Source: Amborella trichopoda (taxonomy: Eukaryota > Streptophyta > Magnoliopsida > Amborellales > Amborellaceae). From it: DNA of 64,000 nt. The notes beneath the pieces were generated by a model. It was given only the letters and a program-made list of their open reading frames with translations, was not told the DNA's origin and did no database searches. Location of the stretch: NCBI RefSeq assembly GCF_000471905.2, contig NW_006494931.1:3095621-3159620 (forward strand), in the 5' to 3' direction. Made by a program: the position numbers and the translations under genes. Of this stretch, positions 23,451-36,193 are shown one piece after another. Numbering within the stretch: position 1 is the stretch's first letter; every line of letters starts with the position of its first letter.

Positions 23451-24786
23451 TGTTATAGGTCATTTTTGACGTACTTGTATCCCCGTGGCAAATAAGGAGA
23501 GAGTCGGTAGTAATTTGGTCTGGCCGGTACCCAAGACACTACTAAGCCACGGGAACACTATAGGAATGAGCCTAATATAGGGCAACCTTTGAAGAAGTGT
23601 CAGAATGGCCTCAAATTGCATGATGTGGTATTTTTTGATACCTTAAGGACACCCACAAAGTTTCGTCGGGTGCTGACGAGTTTTCAAATTCAGTTCCTAT
23701 CATACTAAAAATGGACCCTATAACTATAGCCCTATTTTTTAGGTCCAAAAAATAGTATAATACCATCGCCATTGGATCCACAACATCCTCAAGTAGCAAA
23801 TTTTGGCTCAATCAGACCCTCTAAGACTATTCTGGGCATAACTTACTATAAAAGAGTGGGTTTTACACTATTGCGATGCAACCTCAATGAACCAGTTTCC
23901 ATTTATGGCAACTGTGTTTTCTCATTTTGGGATGATTTTCAAATGCTCATAACTTGCTTGTTTTGAGTCCAATTAAACTCAAATTTAGACACAATCTAGA
24001 TCTCAACGGCCCTCTCGTTTGACATATGACACGCGATATGGCGGGGCCGGAAGCAAGAGAATTTCTACAGAGAAGATGGGGAATTCAGATTCTAAATAGA
24101 AAAACATCCAATTCTTTGAGCGGTCATAGCTCAAGATCCCAATGTCGGATCATCACAAGTATGGTCCTTTGCGACCGTATTTTGAAGAGCTACAATTTAA
24201 TATAATTTTTTTGTACGATCAGAAGCCGGACGACACCAAATTTTAAGGTCGAAGATGGTATACTTTTTCGGTCACTGGAATCCCATTTTTCGATGACTTC
24301 CTAAAATTGGAGCGTACTCAAACGGATCCCAAACTGAACCAAATTTTTCACAAGATGATGGTGATAGTATCCCCTTCAATTTGTGATCAAAATGAAGCTT
24401 GAAACGTCATGAATCATACTGGATTGGTGGTCAAAGATTCACAAGTTTATGGAACTTGGCTGGATTCTGGGTTCTTGCTTAAAATCTATTTCAAGACAAT
24501 CAAAGGAAACGTGCAAAATAGTTCAAGTATCGATTACACGATGATTGATCGCCTGAATTACCACCGTAAGTATCTGAAAAAGCTCTCGAGGTCTAGCAAT
24601 GGCAAAATTTCCTTTATGGAGAGATGGTTTTGGCATTTGTTGAAAAGTGCTTAGGGGTATTTTGGTCGTTTGGTCCAAAAATGGGATCAATATTTTAATT
24701 CATAAAATGTGTATTTTTTTTGACAATTTTGGTTGTTTTTCAATAATCCACCTTTGTTTTGGGATTACTCTATATAAAGAACTTAA
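23450..24786 (+). repeat. Retroelement-like noncoding region, left part
   Basis: The higher-complexity, non-coding texture resembles plant LTR or UTR DNA, and there is a TATA-like CTCTATATAAAGAAC at about 24766-24780. It continues on the far side of two inserted DNA transposons (26041-26128, then from 27850). Without a paired copy the LTR assignment is an inference. One ORF at 24409-24654 is unrecognised and probably random. Confidence 0.4.
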
Positions 24787-26040
24787 GGGCCAGTTTGGAT
24801 GTTCCAAAATTGTAATATTTTTGGATTGCAATCCAAAAATCTTGTGAAATAGATTTAAGCCGTTTGGACAACCACAAGATTTTACTAGATTTTTAGATTA
24901 AAATAAAAAATTCTGCAATATCAAGGCAAAAGTTATGATAAAAAAAAAAATTCAACTCAGACATGAATTTTTTTGGATGAAAGTGCGACCTTCTCTCACC
25001 CGTTCAAAACGAGAGCCTTTTATCTCATATCACACCCATGGAGACCCATTATCTTCCTGAATGAGGAGAGAATTTTCATTTTCTCTATCTAAAAAACCCA
25101 AAAAAGCTCATTGATCCAAACAATTAGTTTTCTCTTCTATGTGAAAAGGCTCACCATGGGAATCCAAGCTCTTGTGAAAAATCCCCATCCTCTCTCTAGA
25201 ATATGCCATTTTCTCTTCAGCTTGAAAACCAAGAATATCTGTCCAAGGCAAAGCCATGGAGGCTGCCCTTTTGTTGCGATGAGACTGGTAAAGCGAACTG
25301 CTCAGAGCTTTGTTCTCTTCTAAGAGCTGACTGCTCGAGTTTTTGCACCTTGTATCAATTGTATCCTCCATTAAATAAGCTCAAGCTAGCGCCTAAGAAG
25401 AACTTAATGGCGTTTGGTTGTGAATCAAACTTTGAACCGCAACTAAAGTGGCACAAGATAGTGCCGGCAAAACAGTTACTAGGGTTTGGTAAACAACTAG
25501 GGTTTGGGAAGTGATAAAAGTTGCAGACAAGAGGGCCAGAGAAACTATGACTGGTGTTTGGTGGAGAATTAGGATTTGGGGTGTAATTAAAGTTTCATAG
25601 GAAGAGGATTTGAGGTTGAGAAAAAGCTCATCGATCCAAAGCTCACAAATAATCTCTCCGCCCTTGAATCGTACATCTTCTTTGAATTGCCACTACTTTC
25701 TGGTAATCCAAAGCCCCATAATTATTCTCTCTAATCAGTAGATTCAAGAAATTATTAGAATGGTTACTCAGCAAAAAGATTCACCATTTGTCTCCCCTCC
25801 GCCCACCCTTGCTTCAACTTCTCAGAGCCCTATGCCTCCGCAAAACCCTTGAGCAATTGAAGATCGGTCGAGCCCCAAATTTTGAAAGGGTTGGATGCAA
25901 ATTTGCTTTTAATATGTTCACACCATCCAAACAGTACAACAAACCAATAAACAAAGATGATAATATTTATTAATAAGGATGGAAAAAGTTACAATTTTTT
26001 TCAATGTGACGGTTTTTTTACTTGACATCCAAACTGGCCC
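24787..26040. mobile_element. PIF/Harbinger-like nonautonomous transposon with TAA target duplication
   Basis: The left end GGGCCAGTTTGGATGTTCC and the right end (reverse complement GGGCCAGTTTGGATGTCAAG) are terminal inverted repeats. TAA sits on both sides (24784-24786, 26041-26043). The G-C-rich GGGCC..TTTGG terminus with a 3-bp TWA duplication fits PIF/Harbinger. The 1254-bp interior contains short ORFs of no recognised family; they could be captured or random sequence. Confidence 0.82.
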
Positions 26041-26128
26041 TAAGTCATATGTAAAGAAAAGTTTTGAAGCATACTAAAAAATTGGGTTTTTGCCCCTTTC
26101 AAGCCTTTGCTTGTCCATAGCTTCTAAC

Positions 26129-27841
26129 CAGTGTTCGCAAAATCAAACCGGAACGGTAAACTAAACATTGGGCTGGGAGCTATTAGAGCCGAAACCGGAC
26201 TAACCGGTCAAGTAGATTTTTTTTTAAACGGGTCAAAACCTCCCAAAAAATAAAGTAAAAATAAAAATAATAGAAAAATTTAGATTAAGTGTATAATATC
26301 TTATTACACATATTTATCTTACAAAAAAAAATTAAAACAACTTTTTATATAAATTAATATTTGAATTCTATGGTCATGTACATGATTCCAAGCAGGTCAC
26401 ATAAATCTTTTTGTTTCCTATAATGAAGTCTAATAATAAATTTACAAAACCATACCACAAATGTATTACCCAAATGTAAATATGCACTCTAGATATTCAG
26501 GTGTTGCAGAAACATTTAGTTTATGCTTATTACTAAAAAAATATAAGCATACATATATGTTTATATACTCCATTTTTAAGTTTTATAACACTTCAAGATA
26601 CTACTGATCACACTTAGAAACAATAGAAACGAAATTGATCCACCAACTTTTACATGTCCATCTAGAATTTCATTGGTAAAAGACAAGATGTCACAAGGTA
26701 GAGAGGCCGATACATATAGGTCTTGTCATATTAATCAAAACAGCATATTTTTATCAAAATAAATAATTTTATCAAAAAATATTATTTTATTAAGAAAAAT
26801 AGAAAAACACATCTTATATTCATCAAAAATAATAATTTTATTACACAACATAATTTTTTTTTGAAAAATAGTTTTCTCACAAACTTTAAAATTGACCAAC
26901 ATTTCAAGCAATAAACAACCCTCAATATTAAGATAATCGAGCAAATCAACACACAAGCACTGCAAGGCTTCAACTGCCCTTAAAATGCACCAAAAATCAT
27001 AAAAAAAAAAAATATTCGGTATTTTTTATTTCATTGAAAAAATCGTTAAAAATTCATATATGTGAAATAGAACAAGAAAAAAAATTATATAAAAATATTC
27101 ACTCAATAATAAATAAGAATACCTATTTTATGTGACAAATGAAGCCTTGACACTCAAATACAGAAATCCATTTGATAAAAAAGACCAAAAATTCGATCCA
27201 AAATCTGTTTTTTTTTCATCGAACACAGGTTCTTCGAGCAACATCCTTTCGGCCAAAATTCAACCCCCAATATTTTGTTTTTTGAACAAATTGAAAGAGG
27301 TATGTGGTGTATGATTCGATCAAGATTAAAAAACCTCAAATTTCAGCCAAAACCATCAACTATTGAAGATGATATTGATGAAATGGCGGAAATTTCAAAA
27401 GGCATAAAAATCCACCATTTCAATCCACAAAAGCTCTTGATTTTCAATCTTGGATTCGAATTTGCTTATTTTATAGAGAATAAATAGTTTTTTCTACAGC
27501 TATAAAGTATGAAAAATGCCAAAAAGTGCCATGAAAAGGAATAAAAAAAGGTTGGAAGAATCAACTTGTGAATTCCTGCATCAAATAACGGCTTCAATTG
27601 GAAATAACAGGCATTATTTAACTGATCGTTATTTGTTCATAAAACCTGTTTTATTCTTTAACCGGCCCGGTTAGCATAAAAACCCATGGATTTGACCATG
27701 GTCGGTTCGACCCCTAACCGGCTGGTTTTGGTCCTGAAACTTTATGGGGTTGTACCTTAGGCTAGTAGATCCTAAAACTGCCCCTAACCGGACTCGGAAC
27801 CATAACGGTTTTGAGCTAACCAACCGGTTTTTCTAACAATG
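26129..27841. mobile_element. hAT-like nonautonomous transposon, perfect 8-bp target duplication
   Basis: CTTCTAAC occurs immediately before (26121-26128) and after (27842-27849). Termini are CAGTGTTCGCAAAATC on the left and CATTGTTAGAAAAACC (reverse complement) on the right. CCGGT/AACCGG words cluster near both ends, as expected for subterminal transposase sites. 1713 bp, no transposase. It is inserted 88 bp from the neighbouring PIF-like element, in the same background sequence. Confidence 0.85.
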
Positions 27842-28500
27842 CTTCTAACTTCAAGAGAGAGGAGAGAGAAAACTTTACCACTTTGGGTAATTGCCCTTGG
27901 ACGTCCCACTTCTATCTCCCAACTTCCAACTCCCAACTTCCAAACCTCCCACTTCCAACTCCCAACTCCCAACTTCCAAACCTCCCCCTTCCAATTCCCA
28001 ACTTCCAAACCTCTTACTTCCAACTCCCAACTTCCAAACCCCCCACTTCCAACTCCCAACTCCCTAGAACCTCAAACTCCCTACTACCTAAAACCTCAAA
28101 CTCCCTACTACCTAGAACCTCAAACTTCTTACCCCCTAGCCTTCCCATCTTCCTACTCCTTACACAATACACCTCACCTTAAGATCATCATACACCCTAT
28201 CTCATACACTACCCTAACCTACTTAGGTTCATTCATCTTAGACCTAGACCCCAACCTTAACCCCAAAGGTCAAGACATTTCTCTAAGGAGCGCTCAAAAG
28301 GGACCCTCAAAGATGTGTATAAACCCAAACTGGTTTAGGTCCACTCCCTTTCTTCTCTCTCTCTCTTCTCTCTCTCTCTTCTCTCTCTCTTTAGGTTATT
28401 TTAAGGAGGCTCTTTGGGTTAGTTACTTTCCGATGGGCTAAGCCCACGATTTCGCTTCCCGAACTTCGATTACCAAGGCATCGAACCTAGTACATTTCTT
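27842..28500 (+). repeat. CCAACTTCCAACTCC minisatellite and CT-rich tract
   Basis: 27912-28066 is an array of short units built from CAACTTCC, CAACTCC and AAACCTCC. 28066-28126 repeats an AACCTCAAACTCCCTACTAC unit. 28340-28392 is (CT)n. The open frames across it are by-products of the repeat, not genes. Confidence 0.8.
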
Positions 28501-28730
28501 TGTCTCTGGTAATACCTCTTAAGAGAGGTTACGCCGGAAGACTGCCCAATTCCCGGGCCTCTTCTTTTTCTCTCTCTCCTTTCTTTTCTCTTCTTTTTCC
28601 ATTTCTTAACTCTTTCTTTTTCTCTCCTTCTCACTCTTTCTCTCTCTCTCTCTCTCTCTCACTCTCTCTCTCTACTACACACACACACACTACACACCAC
28701 ACGACGACGTACGTCGACCGTCCGTACCTC

Positions 28731-28767
<37 letters not shown>

Positions 28768-28895
28768 NNNNNNNNNNNNNNNNNNNNCACACACACACAC
28801 TCTACGACCACACGCGCGTCGACGCCTCTCCTCTCTCTCTCTTCGTCTCTCTCTCTCCTACTCACGACCTCGTACACGGTACGGCCGACTCCCTC

Positions 28896-28937
<42 letters not shown>

Positions 28938-29402
28938 CCAGGGTGGGTCCGAGCTTCCCCCTTCTCTCTCACTTTGCCTTTGCTCTCTCACTCTCTCTTT
29001 CTCTCGCCTAGGTCACAGATTCGCACCATATGCAGGTCCGCTCCTCTCTCTCTATTTCTCTCTCTTACCCTCTCTCACCCTCGTCTAGGTCACGGACCCA
29101 CACCATAGGTGGTCCACCCCTCTCTCTCTATTTCTCACTCTCACCCCCTCGTTCAAGTCACGGACCCGCACCATAGACAGGTCTGCCCCTCTCTCTCACC
29201 CTCTTTCATCTCCTAGTGACAAACCTGTGCCAAAGGCGGGTTTCGCCTTTCTCTCTACTCTTCTTTGTATGTCAACTCTCGATAGACTAGAACTACAGAC
29301 CACACTCTCTTAAATCCCTTAGGATACATGTGGCTTCCAAGCCCAGTATCTTTATTGTCTCCGGTAATACCTTTCAAGAGAGGTGACGCCGAAAGACTGC
29401 CC
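28501..29402 (+). repeat. CT microsatellites, a 47-bp direct repeat pair and a CACGGACCC minisatellite
   Basis: The segment ending GACGCC/TACGCC + GGAAGACTGCCC at 28501-28548 recurs at 29356-29402. (CT)n runs lie at 28626-28672, 28731-28766 and 28897-28934. Units beginning GGTCAC and containing CGCACCATA start at 29011, 29088, 29156 and 29215, with spacing shrinking from 77 to 59 bp. The long frame across it is a repeat artefact. Confidence 0.7.
28768..28787. other. Assembly gap (20 N)
   Basis: Exactly 20 N inside CT/CA microsatellite. Bases on both sides (28676-28735, 28798-28900) have an odd CG-rich, homopolymer-poor texture unlike the surroundings. Confidence 0.95.
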
Positions 29403-30504
29403 AAAGTTTGGGTCAGTTTCCTCCTTTGTCTTCTCTACTTTTTCTTCCCTATGCACTCTCAACCCCTCTAACCCTTAGACTAGACCCCCAATCTACCATA
29501 TAACTACCAATAGGAGGAGATCCCAAAAGGTATACCCTGAGGGTCATTTTAGTGTGTGGATCTGAGTGTTGTGTAGTGAAGCCGAATTCAAAGTGCTGCA
29601 ACGACAACCGAAGGAATTTCAAAATAATCTAAGAGGGCAAATTGCCTGGACGCGTCCCCCGAACCCAAAATGGCAAGGTAGGTGCTTAAACCCTTCTTTG
29701 CCGATTAAAATATCTCGTTGTTGGTTCCTATCCACACGTCATGCATACGCACACACACGCACGTGAGCCCCGCCGTTATTCGATAGAGGACTCCTCCAAT
29801 TGGATCACCCATATCGGGCCGACCCAAGACAACAAGAAATCAAGCCCGACCAACCAAAAAATATAAGAAGATGAAAAATAAAAATAAATAAAGAATAAAA
29901 GAAGTAAAGTACCATGCAAGCCATTTGCTTTCGGGTGGTAAGATTTATTAGTATCATCCCTAATGGAACATGAAGTATAGTTATGTGATGGTGATGCATG
30001 ATATTTCCAATTTTTACTTGTCGTCAACAAGTAAGACGTCACTATCTCTCGTAAGAAAATGCTTCATATTTTTAAATATTTTCTCTATTCATATTAGGAA
30101 TGTTTATCTTGTTAAAATCTTTTTCTAGATCACTCTCTCTCCATCTTTATCTTTACTCTCTACATCATATTAGTAAAGAATACCGTTCTAATCAACTTCT
30201 CTCCTAAAACGTCTAAATCTTGAGAAATCTTTATATCCATATATACCTTTTATTTATTTTTCTTCTCGCTATCTCTATTTATATAGATTTATCTAATTAG
30301 AAAGATATCTTTTTATAAACTTTCATTATTTTTAAGACATGTACCCTACCTTATATTTATGTATAAGTTCCCTTTTTATTATTGTGTGTCCCCCCTTAAC
30401 TCTGGCTTAATAATGTGGTATATAGATATATGAAATGCTATATAAATATATCAAAACTTAAAAAAATAAAAAAATACTAAATAAATAGTAAGTAAAGTTT
30501 AAGT
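29403..30504. other. Gene-free stretch
   Basis: 29403-29765 continues the retroelement-like background and includes a short (CA)n at 29749-29760. 29770-30504 is AT-rich DNA with no feature I can identify. Confidence 0.4.
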
Positions 30505-33155
30505 TAAGGCAAATGATAATCCGTACAATAAATTGGAAACAAGAGAAGGTGAAAAAGATATCTTCAAATTAGCAAAAATAAGAGAGAGAAAATGTAGGGA
30601 TCTAAACCATATTAAATGCGTTAAGAATGAGGAGCAAAGGGTCTTGGAGAGGTCAACGAAAGGTAAAGAATCTATTTTAAAAAATTATTAAATGACGAAC
30701 GCAATAGGAACATAGTGGTAGAAAGGACTGTTGGTACAAGGAACCGCGGATGTCATAGATGCATTCGTAGGATTAGGATATCGGAAGTGGAAGAGGCTTT
30801 GAAAAGAATAAAGATATGAAAGGATTTAGGACCAAATGATATCCCTATAGAGGTTTGAAAGTGCATGGGAGAAATTGGCATTGACTGGCTGACAAGGTTG
30901 TTCAAAAAGGTGTTGAGAACAAATAAAATAGCAGACGAATAGAGGAAAATTATTGGTATTTACAAGAACAAATGAGACACACATAATTGTACAAACTATC
31001 GAGAGATCAAGCTTATGAGCCATACTATGAAGCCCTGGGAGAGAATCATTAAGCAACGAGTAAGACATGAAACGAGTGTATCTGAAGACCAATTGGGTTT
31101 ATGCCAGGAAGGTCAACAACTGTGACTATTTTCCTAATTAGGCATATGATTGAGAAGTTTAGGGTGAAGGGAAAGACCTCTATATGGTCTTTATTGATCT
31201 AAAGAAAGCTTAGGATAGAGTACCTCAAGATTTTATTTGGCGGGCGTTGGAAAAGAAAAGTGTCTCTAGACACTAAATTGACTTGGTGAAAGTGATGTAA
31301 AATGGAGCGTTAACTATTGTTCGAACAACTAGAGGAGAGACAAATGAGGTTTCTGTAACAATAAGTCTACATCAAGGGTCAGCATTGAGCTCATACCTCT
31401 TTGTATTAGTTATGGACGACTTAACTAGAGATCGACAAGATGAGGTACCATGGTACATGTTGTGCGCAAATTGCATAATTTTGATTGATGAAACACGAAA
31501 CGACATCAACACAAAGTTAGAACTTTTGAGGTATGCTCTAGAATCAAAAGGTTTTAAAATTACTCGGACTAAGATAGAGTATATGGAATGTAAGATTAAT
31601 AATAATAGGAATAGAGGCAAGCAGTGTTTGAAAATTCGGCCACTCGATCGCCTAGGCAAAAAAATTCAAAAAACACCTGGGCGTTGTCTGGGCGAGGTCA
31701 TTATGTGGCTTATCACTAGGCATCCGCCTAGGCGACGCCTTGCCTGCCTGGGTGGAACCCCGTAACAACTTGTGGGCGGCAAAAGAAAACTCTCAAGTAG
31801 AGTTAAAAAAAAGTCATTTTTCTCCCTTAGAACGTGGGGAAAAGGGTTTTGGGGGGTATTCTAAAATCAATGCCATGGCTTTTAGGGTGAGAAAAACTCC
31901 CCAAAAACCAACCTTTTCATATTTATCGAAAGATCGACAACTTGTGGGAGATGAGGGATGATGTTTAATATGTTGAGGAGGGCAATGACTAATGATGATG
32001 GCATGGCAATATCATCATCAGATGCATTCATGATTCAATTGAACAAATTTCGTGGTGACGCCACTGATGTCCTAAAGTTGTTTGATTGATGACTTGATGT
32101 ATTGCTTTTTTATTTTGCCTTGTTGACTTTGTGTATGACTGTAGAGTTGATTCGTTTCTAGTATGGACTTCTAGTTTCCTATAATGACCTTTGGGATTTC
32201 AGGTATTTTAATGTCTTACAAGTTACAACTTACATTCTCTTTAAGACTTGCATCATCCGTAAATATGTTATGGATTGTATTCATTGTAGTATTGTATTGT
32301 TGTGCTATTATGTTTTCATCTATTTCATGATCACGAGGAGTTTGGCGTTCTAACATTGCCTTAAAAACTCCCCGAGTCTTTAAACCATGGCCTAAGAACT
32401 CCCTAGTTTTTTGTGTTTGGGGTTTGAGGGGGGGGGGTTGGGGTGGGATATTGATTTTAAGTAGGGCACCCTGTCTCTAGGCGCCCGCCTAGGTGGTCAG
32501 GCACCCAAATCGCCTAAGCAGTCGAATCCGTCTTTTCGAATATTGGAGACGAGAAAGTCATCAAGATTGACAGCCATGAACTACAAAAAAGACCGCACTT
32601 TCGATATCTTGAGTCGATAATTCAAGAAAATGAAGAGATCAAGGAAGATGTTGCACACAAAATTAGAGCTGGGTGGGCGAAGTGGAGATCTACAACTGGA
32701 ATTTTATGTGATCGCTGCGTACCATTGAGGTTGACGGGCAAGTTCTATAGGACAACGATGAAGCAAGCTTTGCTCTATAGGGCGAAAAGTTAGGAGGATA
32801 AAAAGCAGTTGACCCATAGAATAAGTGTAGCGGAGATGAAGATGTTGATATGAATGAATGACAAGACAAGAAGGGATAGAATTCGAAATGAATCTATTTA
32901 AAAGAATTTAGACATGGCACCAATAAGCAATAAAATGAGAGAACATAAACTTAGGTGGACTGATCATATTTGTTGCCGACCAAGTACAACAACTTTTAGG
33001 AGGTGTGAGTTTGTTCAAATGGAATGACTGAAAATGGCAAGGGGTATCCCAAAAAGATATGGTTGGTAGTAGTCTGAAAAGATATAGAGACTTATGGCCT
33101 TTAATAGAACAGAATAGAATACCGGGATTCATCTACCCAACCCCAATTAATTGTA
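30505..33155 (+). pseudogene. 5'-truncated LINE (non-LTR) reverse transcriptase, interrupted
   Basis: Plus-strand remains of a plant LINE ORF2. Recognisable segments in order: KIRERKCRDLNHIKCVKNE (30570-30640), SEVEEALKRIK, then GPNDIPIEV (30790-30860), FIDLKKA.DRVPQDFIW (31190-31240), GETNEVSVTISLHQGSALSS, LFVLVMDDLTRD, DEVPWYMLCANCIILIDETR and ALESKGFKITRTKIEYMECK (to about 31600). The frame resumes at 32554 with RYLESIIQENEEIKEDVAHK, GWAKWRST, then C-terminal HELRW-type and RR-rich sequence to PNPN at about 33150. The catalytic A-D-D is replaced by A-N-C. There are many stops, and no endonuclease domain. A 924-bp hAT-like element splits it. Confidence 0.88.
31622..32545. mobile_element. 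hAT-like nonautonomous transposon inside the LINE
   Basis: Left terminus CAGTGTTTGAAAATTCGG, right terminus (reverse complement) CAATATTCGAAAAGACGG. Both lead into CGCCTAGGC-type subterminal words (GCCTAGGCGACGCC near 31730, GCCCGCCTAGG near 32482). Flanks GAGGCAAG (31614-31621) and GAGACGAG (32546-32553) match at 6 of 8 positions, consistent with an aged 8-bp duplication. Removing it rejoins the LINE reading frame region. A G tract lies at 32430-32440. Confidence 0.8.
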
Positions 33156-35749
33156 AAAATGCTAAAATGATATTAACTTCGCTAGCAAGTCATGCTTTTC
33201 TCTCTCCAAAGTGATAAGAGAATCTCAACCAATACTACCCTCATGTGGCCCTATCTTTTATGACAACCTTTTGGCTTGTAATACAAGTTATTAACTTGAC
33301 TTCCATGAAAAACCCCCCACAAATGGGGAATACCACTGGTGCCGGCCGTCATGGGAAGGACACCCAACATTTGTCTTTCAAGTATTTATATTTGGGAGTG
33401 ATTTGGTGGGTTTTTAGGCAAACTCGCTCTTACTATGGACCTTTTTATTTTTTTATCATTTTCTCATTTGGGAGTGATTTGGCAGTCCATGTAATCACAT
33501 TTCCTTGAGGAAAGAGTTTCCTTGCTACATCTTGGCTGCCAATTTTGACATACCCATGTCTCATAGAATTTCAACATACCTTGCCTCTCTTTAGAATTCC
33601 ATCAAAAAACATGTTTTGCATCATGAACGCTACCATGTCTTTCGTACGCATAGATGGGAGAATCGCATTCATAACCCTTGGTGTGGAAACCTCTCTTACT
33701 GAGTTTGAGTGAGTCTGCTACAATTCTATGGAGGTGGAGAAATGAGAGCAATCCTTGAGTAAGAAACGGTGAGTGTGGATGTTATGACGATGTGAATGAT
33801 TGAGCATTTGGGAGTAGAGACTCACCCAAAATGTTATTCCAGTCAAGTTGTGGGCCAAGAAAATGGTAATTTTGTGAGACTACGGCCGGGCTTCACGTTC
33901 TCAATTACTTGTGGGCTGTTATCACCCTCAGCCTACATATTTCTAAAACCCATAAATACAGCTATGAATCATCTAGAAAGATGCTCTTGGACCATCTCAC
34001 CAACTGAGAAACTACTTTATAGTCTGGTGTTTTTGGTTCGAGTCTTAACCGAAGTCAAAACAATGTTTTTGAACTTCGGCAAGTACTCAACCTAGAACCA
34101 CAAAGATTGAGTCTCAACCAAGTGGAAACCACATGGAGTTTCCACTTGGTGGCACACACTACTTGTAGACCTGGCAGTCAGAGTCACACCAAGGGCTTTT
34201 CTCTACAAAATACAAAATTCCAAAAAGGGAAAAGTCAGTGGCAAATCCTTTCAGTTGTGGTTGATTGGATTTAGGGTCAATGGGATGCTATCGTTGTCTT
34301 CGAAGTATCAAACACCCTTCACATTGAATCTCTTTGTGATGCAACTGAGTGTTGGGCGAGTATACTCAAATAAACAGGGCTAGGTCTAATATTACTTAAA
34401 AAACACAGGAAGTTGTACTCTCTTGAGAGCCTTTTAGGTACTAAAATGCCAAATTTGATTAACCTTCATCCTATATATGATACATTCACAATTGAGCATC
34501 GCAAAGGAACAAATGAAACGGTGTAGAAATCATTAAGAAATCTCAATTTCTTAGTTAACTATAGTAGATGTTCACAGGAGGTGACTTTGGCCTCTTTCGA
34601 GCTAATTTTTCAAGAAACTTTCCATTGAAAAACTAGCTTGTTAACGACTAAAACGGAATCATTCATCTGTCATTCGGAGCCAGTAGTGTGGTCGAAATAA
34701 TCGATACATATCACAATCTCAAGAAACCAAAAGTAAGCCGTGTGACAGCCATAGCATTTGGCAATATCGGATTGTATCTTAGTCTTTGAATTTAAACAGT
34801 ACAAGCGTGCACTAACTCATGGAGACATAGAAAGACTAATCTTAAACACTCATCCTTTTTTATTAAGCACAAGAAAATACTCTTTGTGGTTCTAGCCTAA
34901 ACACCCAAAACTTTGTTTAGATTAGTTTGAAACACCAAATAATCCAATTTTAAAACCATTAAGAACTAAATAACGTCCATCAAAATGAAGAGTTGAGGTC
35001 TAAAATGCTAATTTAAATGAAATTAATAACTATTTGAATAAAATTGAGCATCTTCTAGCAGGTTGTTAGCTTGGTGCCTGGTCATGATCAAACTTTCAAT
35101 TGTCTAGTAAAATAAATTGACAACTTCTTGCTTCCTATGCTCTAAATTTTTGGATCTTTAAGGAGGGCATAACTCTATAATTTGTTGCGTATGCCAAATT
35201 ATGAAATGAGAATAAGTGAAGGAAAAGCGTAAAGAAATTCACTCAGGATTGTATACAATGAGACCATTCACTTTTAGTACAAGATGGTCAAGCCATTAGA
35301 TATGAAATCTAATAGATTGAAGTACGTCGCAACATTCGAGAATTTTCATTTTGGACTCAGTGCTCAATCAATTACTCATCTTCAACTGTCCGATTTACTT
35401 CCAACGATCAATAATGACGGTGACATCCTTGTATAAAAAATATGGTACCGTAATATAGGGTAGTATCAAAAATTATAATGTTACCTGAAAGCAGCTGGTA
35501 TTTCGGGAGAATGGAAGGATGGGTGCACAATGACCTTGAGAAAGTCTCCAACAAAATACTTGCTACGGACCAAGTTTATTTTCATTTAAGCCACATTTAG
35601 GGTTGGAACTACAAAGAAGCATCAATGTCTACTCAGGTGACTCCCCCACAATTTTTAAGGTCCTGAATTCTGAACAATATTTCTAACATAAAACAAACAA
35701 TTTTCAGCTTCGGAACCAGGAACAAAATCAGCATTTAAGTACGGAAAAT
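33156..35749. other. Gene-free stretch
   Basis: No recognised coding similarity, element ends or tandem structure. The sequence texture at 33600-34750 is more complex than simple AT-rich DNA and may be decayed retroelement, but I cannot support a specific call. Confidence 0.35.
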
Positions 35750-36150
35750 GTTTATATAAGTGCGAGGCACTAAATAAGTAAATTAATGCATACCTCAAAA
35801 ATTCATTAAAAAATGTTGTTTCAATACTGAAAAGCAGCCCTCAATTCGACCATCTCAACCTCAAGATGTATAGACATGAGAAAAAACAGTTCTCAAGTAT
35901 TGAACATAGTGTATATTGTAATATATTATCTAGATCGTCAATTTTCAAGACTTTTAAATGTTCGTAGATTTGATTGATCTACATTATTTTTAACTTTAAA
36001 TTTTATTATTAGAAATAAAAATAAATGTACAAGCCATAAAAAGATTTCTAATATTAAAACGACATATTTTAGTACTATTTAAAGGTGCGGCCTATTTTGA
36101 TTGATTAGAGCCTTGGCTTTATACAAATCACACCCTTAAGTATTTGGCTC
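35750..36150. mobile_element. MITE family M, copy 3
   Basis: The left end has GTGCGAGGCACTAAATAAG; the right end has TTTTGATTGATTAGAGCC. Interior shares CTCAAGATGTATAGACATG and the TAGATTTGATTGATCTA block with other copies. Confidence 0.65.
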
Positions 36151-36193
36151 AAGTAACGTAAATAAGTCAAACTACCACAATGCAATGCCCTCA

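Noticed and set aside
25203..25514. 103-codon ORF in the PIF-like element
   Set aside because: No transposase (DDE) motif or known family; could be random or captured sequence, unsupported.
27839..29108. Two 200-codon open frames over the CT-rich region
   Set aside because: They translate simple repeats (Pro/Thr/Ser and Leu/Ser runs), one crosses the N gap, and there is no codon bias or domain.
31385..31765. 126-codon ORF read as a stand-alone gene
   Set aside because: It is LINE RT sequence running out of the LINE into the inserted hAT-like element.
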